Shown here piece after piece: positions 24,326 through 35,559 of a stretch of DNA of 64,000 nt. Where the stretch lies: assembly GCF_943734655.1 (NCBI RefSeq), contig NC_071355.1:205398939-205462938 (forward strand), in the 5' to 3' direction. The position numbers and the translations under genes were made by a program. The notes under the pieces were generated by a model. The model searched no databases. It worked only from the letters and a program-made list of their open reading frames with translations, and had not been told where the DNA came from. Positions within the stretch are counted from its first letter, which is position 1. The number at the start of each line of letters is the position of its first letter. This stretch comes from Sabethes cyaneus (lineage: Eukaryota > Arthropoda > Insecta > Diptera > Culicidae).

Positions 24326-26287
24326 ATGAGCAGTTCCGGAGCTAATAATGGAACTCTTTACACCGGAATCGACTCGGTTTTATGCGCATCGTTGAACTGC
24401 AAAGGATGCAACCGCTCTGACGATGATGAACCTATGATATCGTGCGAAAAGTGCAACATTCGGTGGCACAGTAGCTGCGCGGGAATATTACCGGAGCTCG
24501 CTCACGATCGGTCCTGGCGATGTAACAGCTGCCCTATCGGCCCGACCTTTTGCGAATCTATTTCGTCGGTAAAAACCACACTGAGCGCACAATTGCGTCT
24601 GAAACAGTTGGAGGAACGAAAAGCTCTAGAGGACAAACTACTCGAGGAAAGAGCGCGCAAAGACCGGGAATTTTTGGCGGAAAAACAGCAGCTTGAAGCG
24701 GAGGCAGAGGCGGAAAAGGAGGGTTGCAGTATAAGAAGCTTCAAAAGTCGCAGAAGTGATATACAAAGTTGGTTGAATAAGCAGCATCCGTTTCCAACAA
24801 ATCCTGAATCAGTGGTTACCTGCACTTCTACTCCCGTTGCCAGTTCTCTCCCAGAAACAAGTAATAGTGCTTCCAAAGTGCAGTCGGTTTACAGCTCTAC
24901 TTCCCCTACCCGACCAATCTACTCATTCGCTGCAAATCCAGTGCCGTCATTGGTGACGAAAGCAGTCGTTAGTCAGCATCTCTCCACACAGATGGAACAG
25001 GCTCAGAATAGCCAGCATTCTTCTGGAAAGACAGCACTGGCTCAAACCAGCCAGCATTCTTCTAGACAAATAGCACAGACTCAAACCAGTCAGAACCCAC
25101 GGCTGCCGATTTCTTTAGTTCATGGTCAGCTAGGGCCGCAACTTTCGCAAAATATACCTCTAGATTTATCAAAGCCAATGCAAATCCCATCAAAACCAAT
25201 GGGCACAATGCATCCATCGCTTTATGCAAATCTAGGACTATCAGATGGTTGTCCACCCGTCATGCCACCGGTAACTACAATCGCCGCTGCTGCTGTCAGT
25301 GAGTCCACGCGTCTAGAATTGCTTACAACAACAGCTAGTTGTCTGAAGAATTCTATTCAGCATCCGTCCGTGCAGACTCAGCCACTAACCGAAAGTTTCT
25401 CATGGGGAGATATATCAAGGGATTTACACTCTTCAACACAATTGATGCTTGCAAGGCGCAATCCTCCGTCTGGTCCACTGTCTAGAGAGAATGTCATTGA
25501 GCAGCCAGGACTAATGAACGAAGCGCGTGCTGTTGCATTACAATCGGGTAGGCATATTGTTCCGCCATCTAGTTTGACGTGTGGCATTCACGACACCATG
25601 CAATCGCATGCATTGCCATTGAAGGGAGCTTTGCAACCAGCCAGGTCCATTGATAAACAAATGTTAGTGCAGTCGAGCCCAGTGACTGCTACCAACGTTA
25701 ACGTCACAAACACAATGCAACCTGGTTTATTATCCAGTACATCGCTTCAAAATTTATTCACCACACATGTGGTAATGCAACAACCTGCAGTTACTAGTGG
25801 TATGCACGGTGGATTGCAATCGTTCACTAGACACTATCCAGATCCATCTGATGCTCAAGTTACTTCGCAGTCATCGCTTATAGGTCATATTTCTCAACCT
25901 AGCGCCTGCGGAGTTACACATTTTCCAACAATACAGCAGCAGCCGTCAACAGTTCCGCCAAATGTATCGTACTATTATCCATGGGGTCAGCAACCAACGA
26001 TAATGAATCCACTAGGGGCATCTAATAGTGTATGGCCGGTAGAGGGAATCATTACACCGCAACAACTCGCAGCTCGTCATGTGGTATCAAGGGACTTACC
26101 AAAATTTTCTGGAGATCCTTTAGAATGGCCCATGTTCCTTAGTTCTTTTGAATCGACAACTGTAATGTGCGGGATGCAGCCAGATGAAAATTTAGCCAGG
26201 TTACAAAAATGTCTGGTAGGGAGTGCTAGGGAAAAGGTACAAAGCCTTACCATCTCACGTTACCATCTGCGATACCAGAAATCATAA
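24326..26287 (+). CDS. BEL/Pao Gag-like protein with PHD finger (653 aa)
   Basis: The ORF starts 17 bases after the 5' LTR. Residues 25-69 form a C4HC3 PHD finger (C25, C28, C40, C43, H48, C51, C66, C69), a fold that usually reads histone tails; PHD-bearing Gags occur in insect BEL elements as I recall them. Residues about 82-137 are charged and heptad-like (LKQLEERKALEDKLLEERA), a probable coiled coil. A long S/T/Q/P-rich linker follows. From about residue 596 the DUF1759 Gag domain begins (LPKFSGDPLEWP) and is cut by a frameshift near 26250-26262, after KVQSL. The domain continues one frame over. Expected role: structural protein of the retrotransposon particle. No host gene of this type is implied. 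Confidence 0.85.
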   Translation: MSSSGANNGTLYTGIDSVLCASLNCKGCNRSDDDEPMISCEKCNIRWHSSCAGILPELAHDRSWRCNSCPIGPTFCESISSVKTTLSAQLRLKQLEERKALEDKLLEERARKDREFLAEKQQLEAEAEAEKEGCSIRSFKSRRSDIQSWLNKQHPFPTNPESVVTCTSTPVASSLPETSNSASKVQSVYSSTSPTRPIYSFAANPVPSLVTKAVVSQHLSTQMEQAQNSQHSSGKTALAQTSQHSSRQIAQTQTSQNPRLPISLVHGQLGPQLSQNIPLDLSKPMQIPSKPMGTMHPSLYANLGLSDGCPPVMPPVTTIAAAAVSESTRLELLTTTASCLKNSIQHPSVQTQPLTESFSWGDISRDLHSSTQLMLARRNPPSGPLSRENVIEQPGLMNEARAVALQSGRHIVPPSSLTCGIHDTMQSHALPLKGALQPARSIDKQMLVQSSPVTATNVNVTNTMQPGLLSSTSLQNLFTTHVVMQQPAVTSGMHGGLQSFTRHYPDPSDAQVTSQSSLIGHISQPSACGVTHFPTIQQQPSTVPPNVSYYYPWGQQPTIMNPLGASNSVWPVEGIITPQQLAARHVVSRDLPKFSGDPLEWPMFLSSFESTTVMCGMQPDENLARLQKCLVGSAREKVQSLTISRYHLRYQKS

Positions 26288-27954
26288 ATACACTTCGTGA
26301 CGAGTGTGGCCGTCCCGAACAACTGGTACATTGCTTACTAGCAAAAGTTCGAAATACACCACTTCCGGACGTTCGAAAGCTGGAAACACTAGTGGCATTC
26401 GGAAGAGAGGTGAAAAATCTCGTAACCTATATCGAGGCATCTAATCTTCATGCACACCTGTCGAATCCATTGCTTTTGGCTGAATTGATAAATAGGCTTC
26501 CTACAAATCTACGGTTAGATTGGGGACTATATAGTCAGCGAATTCCTGAAATTACACTCAAAGCATTTAGCGATTTCGCCATGATTATTAAGACGGCAGC
26601 ATGCCAAGTAAATATTCCGACAGATTATAATCTACCCGAGCATAGCTCTCGACACGCCCCAAGAAAGGAGAAAGGCGGTTTCGTCAACGCTCATTTCGTG
26701 GAAGACCAATGTAAAACATCGCAAAGCCCGGAGCGGACCAACGGCATTTTGAATGACGATCCAAACACAGTACTTCATACGAAGCAGAACTCGGATCCAA
26801 AGCCATGCCACGTGTGCCAACGCAAGGATCACAAGATTCGGGATTGCAAAAATTTTCTAGATTTAACCATATACGAACGCGTCAAATATGTAAAAGAGCA
26901 TAATTTGTGCGGGCGGTGCCTGACCGGTCACGGAAAATGGCCATGCAGAACAAAACAACCTTGTGGAGTAGACGAGTGCAAAGAAATGCATCATAGGTTG
27001 CTTCACCTGAAACCCGAAAACACGAGAGGCGCAATAATATCTACACACAGCCAGCAACAAACTTCATCTCTGTTCAAGATTGTTCCAGTAACGCTGCGAA
27101 ACAAGGATAAGTCAGTCGACACCTTTGCATTCTTTGACGATGGGTCAGACTTAACGTTGTTGGACAATGGACTCGCTGACGAGCTTGGCCTCGTTGGTAT
27201 CGAAAGCCCACTTTGTCTTCAGTGGACGAGTAATATAACTCGAAATGTACCATGTTCTAAGCGAGTGCAACTTATGATTGGCGGATCAGATGGGAAAGCA
27301 GACTATTGCCTTAAGAATGTTAGAACGGTTGAAAACTTAAGTCTGCCTAAACAAAGTCTTAATTACGAGAACCTTGCAAATCAATTCCCGTTTCTTCGTG
27401 GTCTACCTGTAAAGAGCTACTCAGAAGCAATACCAGGTATCTTGATAGGGGTGGATAATGCGTGGTTGAAGCTGCCATTAAAGAAACGCGACCGAAGGGA
27501 GACTGAACCAGTAGCCATTAAAACACGCCTGGGATGGACAATTTTCGGAGGCCAGCGTAAATCAATAGGACCAGAGCGATGCACGGTCCACATATGTAAT
27601 TACTCTCGCGATCATGGGCCTAGGCATCTTATAAAAGATGAACCAACTATCGAGTACCAGAAACCGGGATACGTTCATAAAGTAACTGTTAGTGAACTGC
27701 GAAAGTCGCAGCTACCGAGATCTTCGAAACGTTGTATTCTATCTTTACCAACTTGCGCCAAGAGACGTAAGTGGGTTTCTGAAATCCTGAATAATGAAGA
27801 CGACCTCGACGTAGTGGCGGACGAATCTGCGCAAAAGAAGTGGCTACGGGGAAATGTGATCAAGGCATATAAGGATTCAGATAACCAAGTGCGCGAAGTG
27901 GACATACAGACGAGGAGTTCTGCAACGACTGGTGACATACGTGGCTGTCCTTGA
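26260..27954 (+). pseudogene. BEL/Pao Gag C-term, protease and deleted Pol remnant
   Basis: The frame opens about 26260; the first ATG is 26392. It continues DUF1759 (AHLSNPLLLAELINRLP), then a zinc knuckle CHVCQRKDHKIRDC (residues 139-152 from the ATG) and further Cys/His pairs (CGRC, HHRLLH), then the DUF1758 retropepsin with the catalytic-site motif DDGSD at about residue 249, and GWTIFGG, the usual lead-in to reverse transcriptase. YVHKVTVSELRKSQLPR matches the very start of BEL RT, but 27715-27755 jumps straight to LPTCAKRRKW, the end of the integrase region, and on to a DUF5641-like tail. About 2-3 kb of pol is therefore missing in a roughly in-frame deletion. A further shift near 27910 moves the tail to another frame, which stops at 27982. 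Confidence 0.85.
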
Positions 27955-28003
27955 CGTGCTAGAGTTGAGTAAAACCAATTAAGGAAAGGTTTACGGGTCG
28001 GGG

Positions 28004-28479
28004 TGTTAACGCACGTACCATGCCAGCCCCCTGTTATACACGATTACAGATATGTTACACCACAGGTGACTACATGATCTCATTTGATAACGCCAGTGAG
28101 TGAGTGAGCGTAGGGTTTAGGTGAAACAGATTAGAATTAATATACTATTGCTGGCAGACATTGTTAAAAGCTTAAATTTATATTTCTATAGCTCTAACAC
28201 ATCGAGCAGTTAAATCGTCATTAAGGAGATAGTTATTAATTACGGATTAATTACAAGCGGTAACTATTCATTTCTCTAGTGGTGCATTAATATATCTATT
28301 TATATATTCAACAATTAGCAGGGCATAGTTTCCTTAAGTCACTCGCGGAGTGAGGTTATATTCGCAGAGACAGAAGAAACTTATTGTGAGTAAAATTAAT
28401 TATTTTATTGATGTAAAATGCAAATAAAACTATTTCAGTTCGAGTCTCGCAAAAATCGGACTACGGAAAACTTTCTACA
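28004..28479 (+). repeat. 3' LTR of BEL/Pao element
   Basis: Read side by side with 23833-24308, I find no difference over 476 bases. It is followed directly by the GCTTG target duplication. Confidence 0.9.
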
Positions 28480-28484
28480 GCTTG

Positions 28485-31400
28485 TTTTGCCAGCATATAG
28501 CAAGTATCTTATATTTTTCGGCTAATATATTAGTACATCTTGCATACGTTTGAGAACCTTAAAGGAATAGAATGAAAACAGAAATTGTTAACATAATATT
28601 TTTTCCAACGAACACTCGACACACATAACTACTCAATGTTATCAATCACCATTAACAGTGTCCAAGTCGAGACATTCTAATTAATGGCCCTCTTGTCTCA
28701 CATGTTCCATCTGGCAGACGGCTTTTTAAGTCAATCACCGAGCACTCGGAGCAGTTTGCTTTCTGACCGGGCGGCGGCGGCATCGGCACCCTGCTGATGC
28801 TTACGGCCGACATGGAACGCCATTTCCCAATAAGATTTATTACAGCTGGTCACGTACAAATTAGCAGTTTGGTGTGATTTTCCTTCCACAGTCACTACTG
28901 CCGTGTGCACCACCTCGTACCGTAGATGGGTACGTTTGCATTACATGAAATGTAGGCAGTGGGGGGAGGGGTGGCCATCTGATTCCTGCGCATATTAATA
29001 ACGAATTCCACCGCACCGCCCGGTTTCGCTCGATCGCGTTAATTGAGCCATTTCACAGCTAATTGAAGAAAGTTCTTCAACTCCTCTGGTACCTACACTC
29101 GCATCCTTTTACACCGGAAAACATTTTCGTTTTTCACTGGATCTCACGCACTGGATTGGTATTTGAACGAGGGATATTAATTAAAACCGTTGGCTTTTCG
29201 AGAAGGCTTATTGACGAGGATTTGATTTGCAACATACTTCCTGTGCTTGGAAATGGATTCAGTTTTCGTAATTGGCTGAATAAATGTTAACATTGCAAGT
29301 GATGCGATAGTGGGCTGCTCATTGTATTGAACTTTTAACCATGCTAATTGTATTGTTTAATTGAAATTTTCTGTTTGCCTTGTTGTTTTTATGAACGTGA
29401 ATGACTCCATGTTTCAATTAAAGGATAAATTCAAAAATGAAAACTCTCGGTTGCGAAATCGAAGCTCTTGATTCACGGTGAAACACTTGAATAAATCGGA
29501 TCGAATTAAGTTATGCGATCAAATCTATCCAAGTTTTGACATTATTTTGGCAAATCAACAATATTAAGACAGCTAAATTTTCGATTACCGAGCTATGGCT
29601 CAGTGCCATCAATTCTAGAGCTAAAGTAATAGTACGACCAAGCAAGTTCAACCACAAAATGACCTTCGAAAGCTATCTCCGAAAACAGCTTGAATGAGAG
29701 AAAGGAAAAACAAATGTCCAAAGTAAATCACCCAGCTGGGACCCCGAAATCAACAAAAACAAATAAATAATTCAATATCACCACATCCGCTCGAGCAACG
29801 AGCGGCGGCGAAAGGCATCCATTTACTGGCTCAGTTTGTCGAGTGTCCGTTCGGCATCCATCAGCGCAAATCGAATTCATCTGTCTTGGGGGGACCGGCC
29901 AGGTCCAGGTCTAGATCCAGAGGCCAGGTCCAACTCCTGGGCGGGCAGAGGAAACTTTTCCCACTGTTTTTCCGCGTGCAATGAGATGTTTCGTTTGTCA
30001 AACTGTCGCTACCGGATCGGTTGCCATTCAAACAAAATTGAATAATCAATTATTCAGCCTCGTCGCCTATCGGACGCCAAGCTGTTTCAGCCTGGGGTAG
30101 CAGGCAGAAGCTTCAAATGAGCGGACGTACCGGATAAGTTTCCTAATCAAACAATCTTGTCTCCGTTCGGTACTAATTTGTCATCGTAGTTATGCGTTCA
30201 AAGGTATAATAAATACAGCTGGGTGTTTTTCTATTGTTAAGATTTTATCTTTCTTATAAACCAGAATAATGCCTCAACGATTGGCTTTCGGCTTTCGACC
30301 ATGTAAAAAAAATCCTCTAAGAAACATTTCACTACTGCATACGATATTTAGAGGCTATTTGGTAATTAAACCAACCTGAAAATAAAACTGTACTGAAAAT
30401 GAGATACCGCAAACAAATAGACTAGCAAAATGAAAATTATTTTTTATTCTTTTAAAAGGACCCTTAACTTCCAATAATTAAAGCGCAGATATCGGGAAAT
30501 CACACCTGGCCTCAGACATTATGGGGGTATTCTATTCGGCCAGAGAAATCCTACAAAAAACATTGTTTATAGCGTCGCTTGCAAATTATTTAAATATGTA
30601 AATTGCATTATTTTTGAGACCTACAGCAGCTCAAAAATGATCGTAGTTTAATATTTGCGTAAGCTATTATTGATGTTGACAAACAAATGCAGGTCAAAAT
30701 TTTATTTGGTAAAATAATTAGTAAATTTAATTCATTTTTATGACAGTTTACATGCTGACACTGATTTAATGTCACACTAACATCCTTCAGCAATGCAGAC
30801 CAATCTGAATACTTTTCGTGAAGTGGCAGGCACAGTTGCACGCATTTACCATCACGCCTATATTTTCATATTCTCCACCTTCAACAGCCCTAGTGAGTGA
30901 AACAAAAAAACAAAAAAAACGTGAAAGCCTGTCATGCCCAGTGGCAATTTTTCAACCAGTCCTATCACATATAAATTAAGTTGTCCAATCGTCCCGCGGC
31001 GCAGTAGTTTATACAGCGATCGCGGCTATTCGGAACAGAACGGAATAGTGGAGTGCAGCGCGTCGGAAAAAACGGGAGCCGGGATGGTGGTTGCATTTTG
31101 TACCGAACAGCCGTGCCATGTCGTTGTCAACGTTGGCCACCGCCGCCTCCATTAAGGCGCTAACGAGTGACCTGGAGCGGGCGGATAGTACCTACCGTGT
31201 GCTTACCGGCCCAGTTTAGCCCAGACCTAATGTGTGGAGTGCAGCACGTATGTTAGGAAAGCATTTGTTTTCATTTTCTACGCTGGTTTATGTTTCCGGC
31301 AGCACGCACGCGACCTAGCTACAGGTGCGGCGGTTCGCTCTTTGAACAGTGAGAAAAATCTTTATTTCAAGGCGTTTCTACTACCTCGTTATCATGTTTA

Positions 31401-32319
31401 ACAAAAATGTTATACACCTTGAAAATTGCAACCAACTGCCTCCTCCTGAATTCGCTATCTTCTACGTCCTTTCAAACCTGACAGCAAAACGGGCGGAAAA
31501 CTCATCAATCCGTTATTTCTCGTGTTACGTCGTTCGGTGTGCTAATGGCATTCTGAAATCGCGTTTTTCCGCTGCGTGACAGGTCGAATTTCTGTTCCTG
31601 GAAGCATGTGGTGGCTCGTTTTATTTAACGCTCTGTTGTTGCTGCTGCTTACTTAGCAATTCTACACTCGATTTTCCTATTCGTGCTTCCCCCCACACGA
31701 TTGCATCATGATGTGCAAATTGACATGCACACATACTCTCCCACCGCCAACCACTTGCTAGTAGTGGCTGCTAATCGTGGCTTTGTCACGATTAGCGTTT
31801 TCGTTTCAATCGGAAAATCGGCGCTTTTTCCCGTTCTGTGTTCTGCGACAAGCAGAAGCGACTGGTGAAGGAGCAGCAAACCGAACGCTCGGGGACGAGG
31901 TAAATCAACCGACAAATAGCAAAGAAAGTGATATAAATTTAATTTGAATTCCGGCTTCAACGAGCCGGTTTCAATGAATTTTCTGCCTTTCGTTGACTCT
32001 CGGTATAGTTGTTCCGGGTGCACCACTAGAGGGAAAATAAAAAATTCAGACCTTTTTACCTTGTTTCCTGGTGTTGAAACTTGAAGCTTGTTTGCGGCAT
32101 ACTGATTGGAACTGGCTGCACTGACGTTTTTCTTTCGATAAACGTTTGATTCGATAACACGAGTGCCTGGAAAGTCAACACGTTTTATATCTATAAGGCT
32201 CTATCTATTTCCTGATGGCGCCTCGTTCATGCCTAAAATTATCGCAATGGAATGAAGAAAACTGTCGTTTAAAGTAGAATTTAAGTAGGTAGCATAGAGA
32301 TTTGATGGCACGACATTCC
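28485..32319. other. Low-repeat intergenic stretch, possible host regulatory DNA
   Basis: This is the longest part of the window without a recognisable transposon, with higher local GC (about 28.7-29.0, 29.8-30.1 and 30.95-31.9 kb). No frame shows a known domain or sustained coding character. TAATTA/TTAATTG-type sites cluster near 28.98-29.07 kb. A TATAAATT at 30969 lies about 30 bases before a GC-rich segment that could hold a start site. These are weak hints that unique host sequence, possibly enhancer or 5' exon, is present. Confidence 0.35.
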
Positions 32320-32960
32320 CGGGACTGTCAGAAAATAGGACTGTTTTTGTTTTAGTTATGTGCCAATTATTCAAAATTTCTCCTATTTTATGCAGATTTT
32401 GACTTAATTTTGTCCTGACTCTGTTTCATTTCATACCAAACTATGCTTAAGTTTTGGTCGACTGTCGTCTGCATTCAGTCTAATCTAATTTTATCTTAGT
32501 TTGGCTTTCATTTGGCATTCTCTACTCTTTCACGAATTTGGTCTATTTTTTTCTGTTTCACTTATCACTGACTCTGTCGCGGTCCAACGTAAGCTAGTGT
32601 AACTGTACTTGTTTGGAATAGTTAAGACTGGAGGGACAATACAAAATATAAGACTATCTAATGTAAGGGTGCGGCGGTAGTTTAATTGCAAAAACACTCC
32701 AATATCAACCGCCTGCTATTGAACGACTCAATATATTATTATTTCGAAATTTCCCAGTTTCATGCAGTTTATCATTCTTCGTACCAAAAACTCCTTCACT
32801 TAGTCTAATATTTTTTTCAATTCTATCCTATAGTTAACATCCCAATTTTGGTTCTAAATTCGTATTAATTTTGTCCCAGTTTTACCTAGTTATATCCTAT
32901 TTGGTTGTAATTTAGTTTTAATACTGTTTTTATTTTAACTCGATTTTCTCTTAAAGAGTA
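32320..32960. repeat. Degenerate T-rich minisatellite (TTTTGTCCTAAT-like)
   Basis: Loose units such as 'ttaattttgtcctgac' and 'ttaattttgtcccag' recur. This is the reverse-strand equivalent of the A-rich repeat at 12.48-13.45 kb, interrupted by a non-repetitive segment about 32575-32760. Confidence 0.55.
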
Positions 32961-33149
32961 CAGGACAATAGTGAGGCTCCCACATCAAATTGTATCACGG
33001 AAGAAACGCTTTGGGTATTTTCTCTTGAGAATTTGAGTAGAAGTAATTTAGAGTGTATTGTTTACACTGTATTTTATCGCTGTCAGTTTTTCGGAAATTA
33101 GAAAAAATGGTGTCACCCGAAAAGTTGGTCGTGCAATCGTTTAAAGAAT

Positions 33150-33640
33150 TCCTACCAGCCAAATTTCCTACGTTTTTTCATGCGACTAAGAAGAAATTGT
33201 CGACTAATCGTTTCAATTTCCGTCATTCATAAATGAAAATAACTCACGCAAGGCATTGTCGAGATTCTGCAGCCGGAAAAACTTGCCTGACCTGCAGAAA
33301 TTTTGCAGAATAACATTTGTCATGCTGTCTGTCCTACACAAATACATGCGCGTTAGCTTCGTAAACGTTGTTGTGATTTTTAGTTCGGACGATGAAAAAT
33401 TTTGATGGACGGATTTTAAAACAGTACGACGAATTTAAGAAATAAAGTCAGTTGCGTAGTTTCAATAATATGCTTTAATAATCGCTTTTCAGTGATTTCA
33501 AAGTGTACTGATCGGAAGGCAAGTGTGTTTTAGTCAAATCAGCACAAGAACTTTTGGAGTATTCATTAAATCCATCCAGCAAATGATGAGAATTAGAATG
33601 GCTTTACTTACTACGACGAGAATTAGAAATAAACCTTATA
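33150..33640. repeat. Unclassified interspersed repeat, copy 2 (inverted, uninterrupted)
   Basis: Reverse complement of 22980-22608 joined directly to 21417-21290. The junction at about 33515-33525 is the unoccupied target of the 21418-22607 MITE. Confidence 0.75.
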
Positions 33641-33656
33641 TTTTCTGCGGAAAAGT

Positions 33657-35114
33657 AGTAAATATTGTAAAAACAAGCAACTTTGCTGAAGAAATAAAAC
33701 TTCTATCTTTATTGAATGCTGAACTATAGGCATATTCTTTGTAAATTCTTTAAAAATTAGTTTTTCATACTTAGCTTTTCTCAGTTACATTTTACAAAAA
33801 TACAATGTTCTACAATTATCGAAGCTCTCAAAATACACGTTTTTGCAGAAGGCTGCAAATCTCTTGGACCTTTACTTGCTGAATTATCGCATATTCAAGT
33901 TTTAAATCTCCATAGATTCACTTGACATCATCTTGAAGCTTAAGTCGAGTACTATAAATTTGTATGGGTTCCGCTTGTCCCCAACCTCCCACATGAGAGT
34001 ACGGCAAGCATACGTTTTATGTGTATCGCGTTCGCTAAAGGCTCGATACACGTCCATTTTTTATGTTAGTATATAGACACATGTTTTTCCCGGCAAAGTT
34101 ATGGAAAACATAAAGGCAAACAATTTTGCTAAAGAAATGACATTTCTATCTCTATCGTGTGCCGAGCTATAGAGCATTTTCCTTGAAAATTCTTTAAAAA
34201 ATAGTATTTCATACTTAGCTTATATTAGTAGCATTTTACAGGGATATATGCTTCTAGGCGATTATTGAAGGACTCAAAATACACGTTTTTGCAGAAGATT
34301 GCATATCTCTAGGACCTTCCCTTACAAAGTTATCGCTTTTGGCTCGTGAAATTAAAGAAAAGTAAAGCTAAAATAAGCGATAACTTTGTAAGGAAAGTCC
34401 CTAGAGATTCGCAACTTTCTGCAAAAACATGAGTTTTAGGTCTTTCAATAATTGCCTAGAACCATATACTCTTGTAAAATGCAACCTACATACGCTAAAT
34501 ATGAAAAACTTATTTTTTAAGAATTTCCAAAGAAAAGGCTCTATAGTTCTGCGCTCAATAGAGATAGAAAAGTCAGTTTTTCAGCAAAATTGTTTACCTT
34601 TATATTTTCTACAACTTTGCCGAAGAAACCATGTGCCTATCTACGAACACAAAAAAATGGACGTGTATCGAGCCTTTAGTGAACGCAAAACACATAAAGC
34701 GTATGCTTGCCGTACTCTCATGTGAGTGGTTGGGGACAAGCGAAACCCATACAAATTTATAGTACTCGACTTAAGCTTCAAGATGAAGTGCTGATTTCAT
34801 AAATCCGCTTGCCCCATTTTATCCCATGGGCTCGTGAATCTATGGAAATTTAAAACTTGAATAAGCGATAATTTAGCAAGTAAAGGTCCAAGAGATTTAC
34901 GGTCTTCTGCAAAAACGTGTATTTTGAGATCTTCGATAATTGCCTAAAATATTGTACTCTTATAAAATGTAACTGTGAAACGCTAAGTATGAAAAACCAA
35001 TTTTTAAAAAAGTTTTAAAGAATATACCCTATAGTTCACCATTCGATAAAGATAGAAGTTTTATTTCTTCAGCAAAGTTGCTTGTTTTTACAATATTTAC
35101 AATTTTTTCGAAGA
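33657..35114. repeat. ~1.45 kb quasi-palindrome with internal direct repeats
   Basis: The left arm (33657-34340) and right arm (34370-35114) are reverse complements with scattered mismatches and one indel, around a loop of about 30 bases. Each arm also carries two diverged direct copies of a ~240-base module (left arm: about 33663-33900 and 34095-34340) containing 'aaaatacacgtttttgcagaa'-type and 'caactttgctgaagaa'-type segments. The order is R1 R2 / R2' R1'. A 98-codon frame (34429-34725) in the right arm is not supported by the left arm. No termini with a target duplication were found. Confidence 0.85.
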
Positions 35115-35559
35115 AACTATGTCTATATTTCGTAACACAAAAAAGATATTTTTTTATTTTCATTATAGTTAGCGATGACTAACTATTGACAGTTTTAGAT
35201 TAAGGGGAATACTCATACGAACAAAAGTGCTGAAGACCATAAATGATAAAATGAAAACAAAAAACACTACGAAAAAAGTTCCACTTTTCGCCCTTTTGGA
35301 CTACTGTGCGATCGGCGTGGAAATTTACATGAAGAGGTTTTTGGGGCCGGAGAAGATTTTTATGATGGTAAGAGACCCCTCCCCCACTAAGAGGGTGGGC
35401 TGCCATACAAAAGAAACACAAATTTCCTCAAAGTTCGAGAACTAATCAATCAAATGGAACCAAATTTGGCATGTGGGGGTTTCTAGAGGCAAGATTTTTT
35501 TCGATGATAAATTAGGACCCCTCCCCTTTTTGGGATTTTTATGTAGTTTATATTAAGCC
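35115..35559. other. Unannotated spacer
   Basis: Contains two diverged copies of a C/T-rich unit around 'acccctccccc' (35370 and 35518). No gene recognised. Confidence 0.35.

Larger units (their letters stand above)
23833..28479 (+). mobile_element. BEL/Pao LTR retrotransposon, internally deleted
   Basis: Two 476-base LTRs that read the same throughout by eye (TG...CA) enclose a ~3.7 kb interior. The 5-bp direct repeat GCTTG flanks the element (23828-23832 and 28480-28484), the usual BEL/Pao length. The interior encodes a PHD-finger Gag with DUF1759, zinc knuckles, a DUF1758 aspartic protease and then, in place of reverse transcriptase, RNase H and integrase core, only the C-terminal DUF5641-like tail. 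The element therefore lacks its polymerase and integrase and must have been copied in trans or damaged very recently. The leader right after the 5' LTR lacks an obvious TGG-type tRNA primer site. A short purine tract (AAGGAAAGG, 27981-27989) precedes the 3' LTR. Confidence 0.92.

Noticed and set aside
34429..34725. 98-codon frame in the palindrome
   Set aside because: Not preserved in the opposite arm; non-coding repeat.
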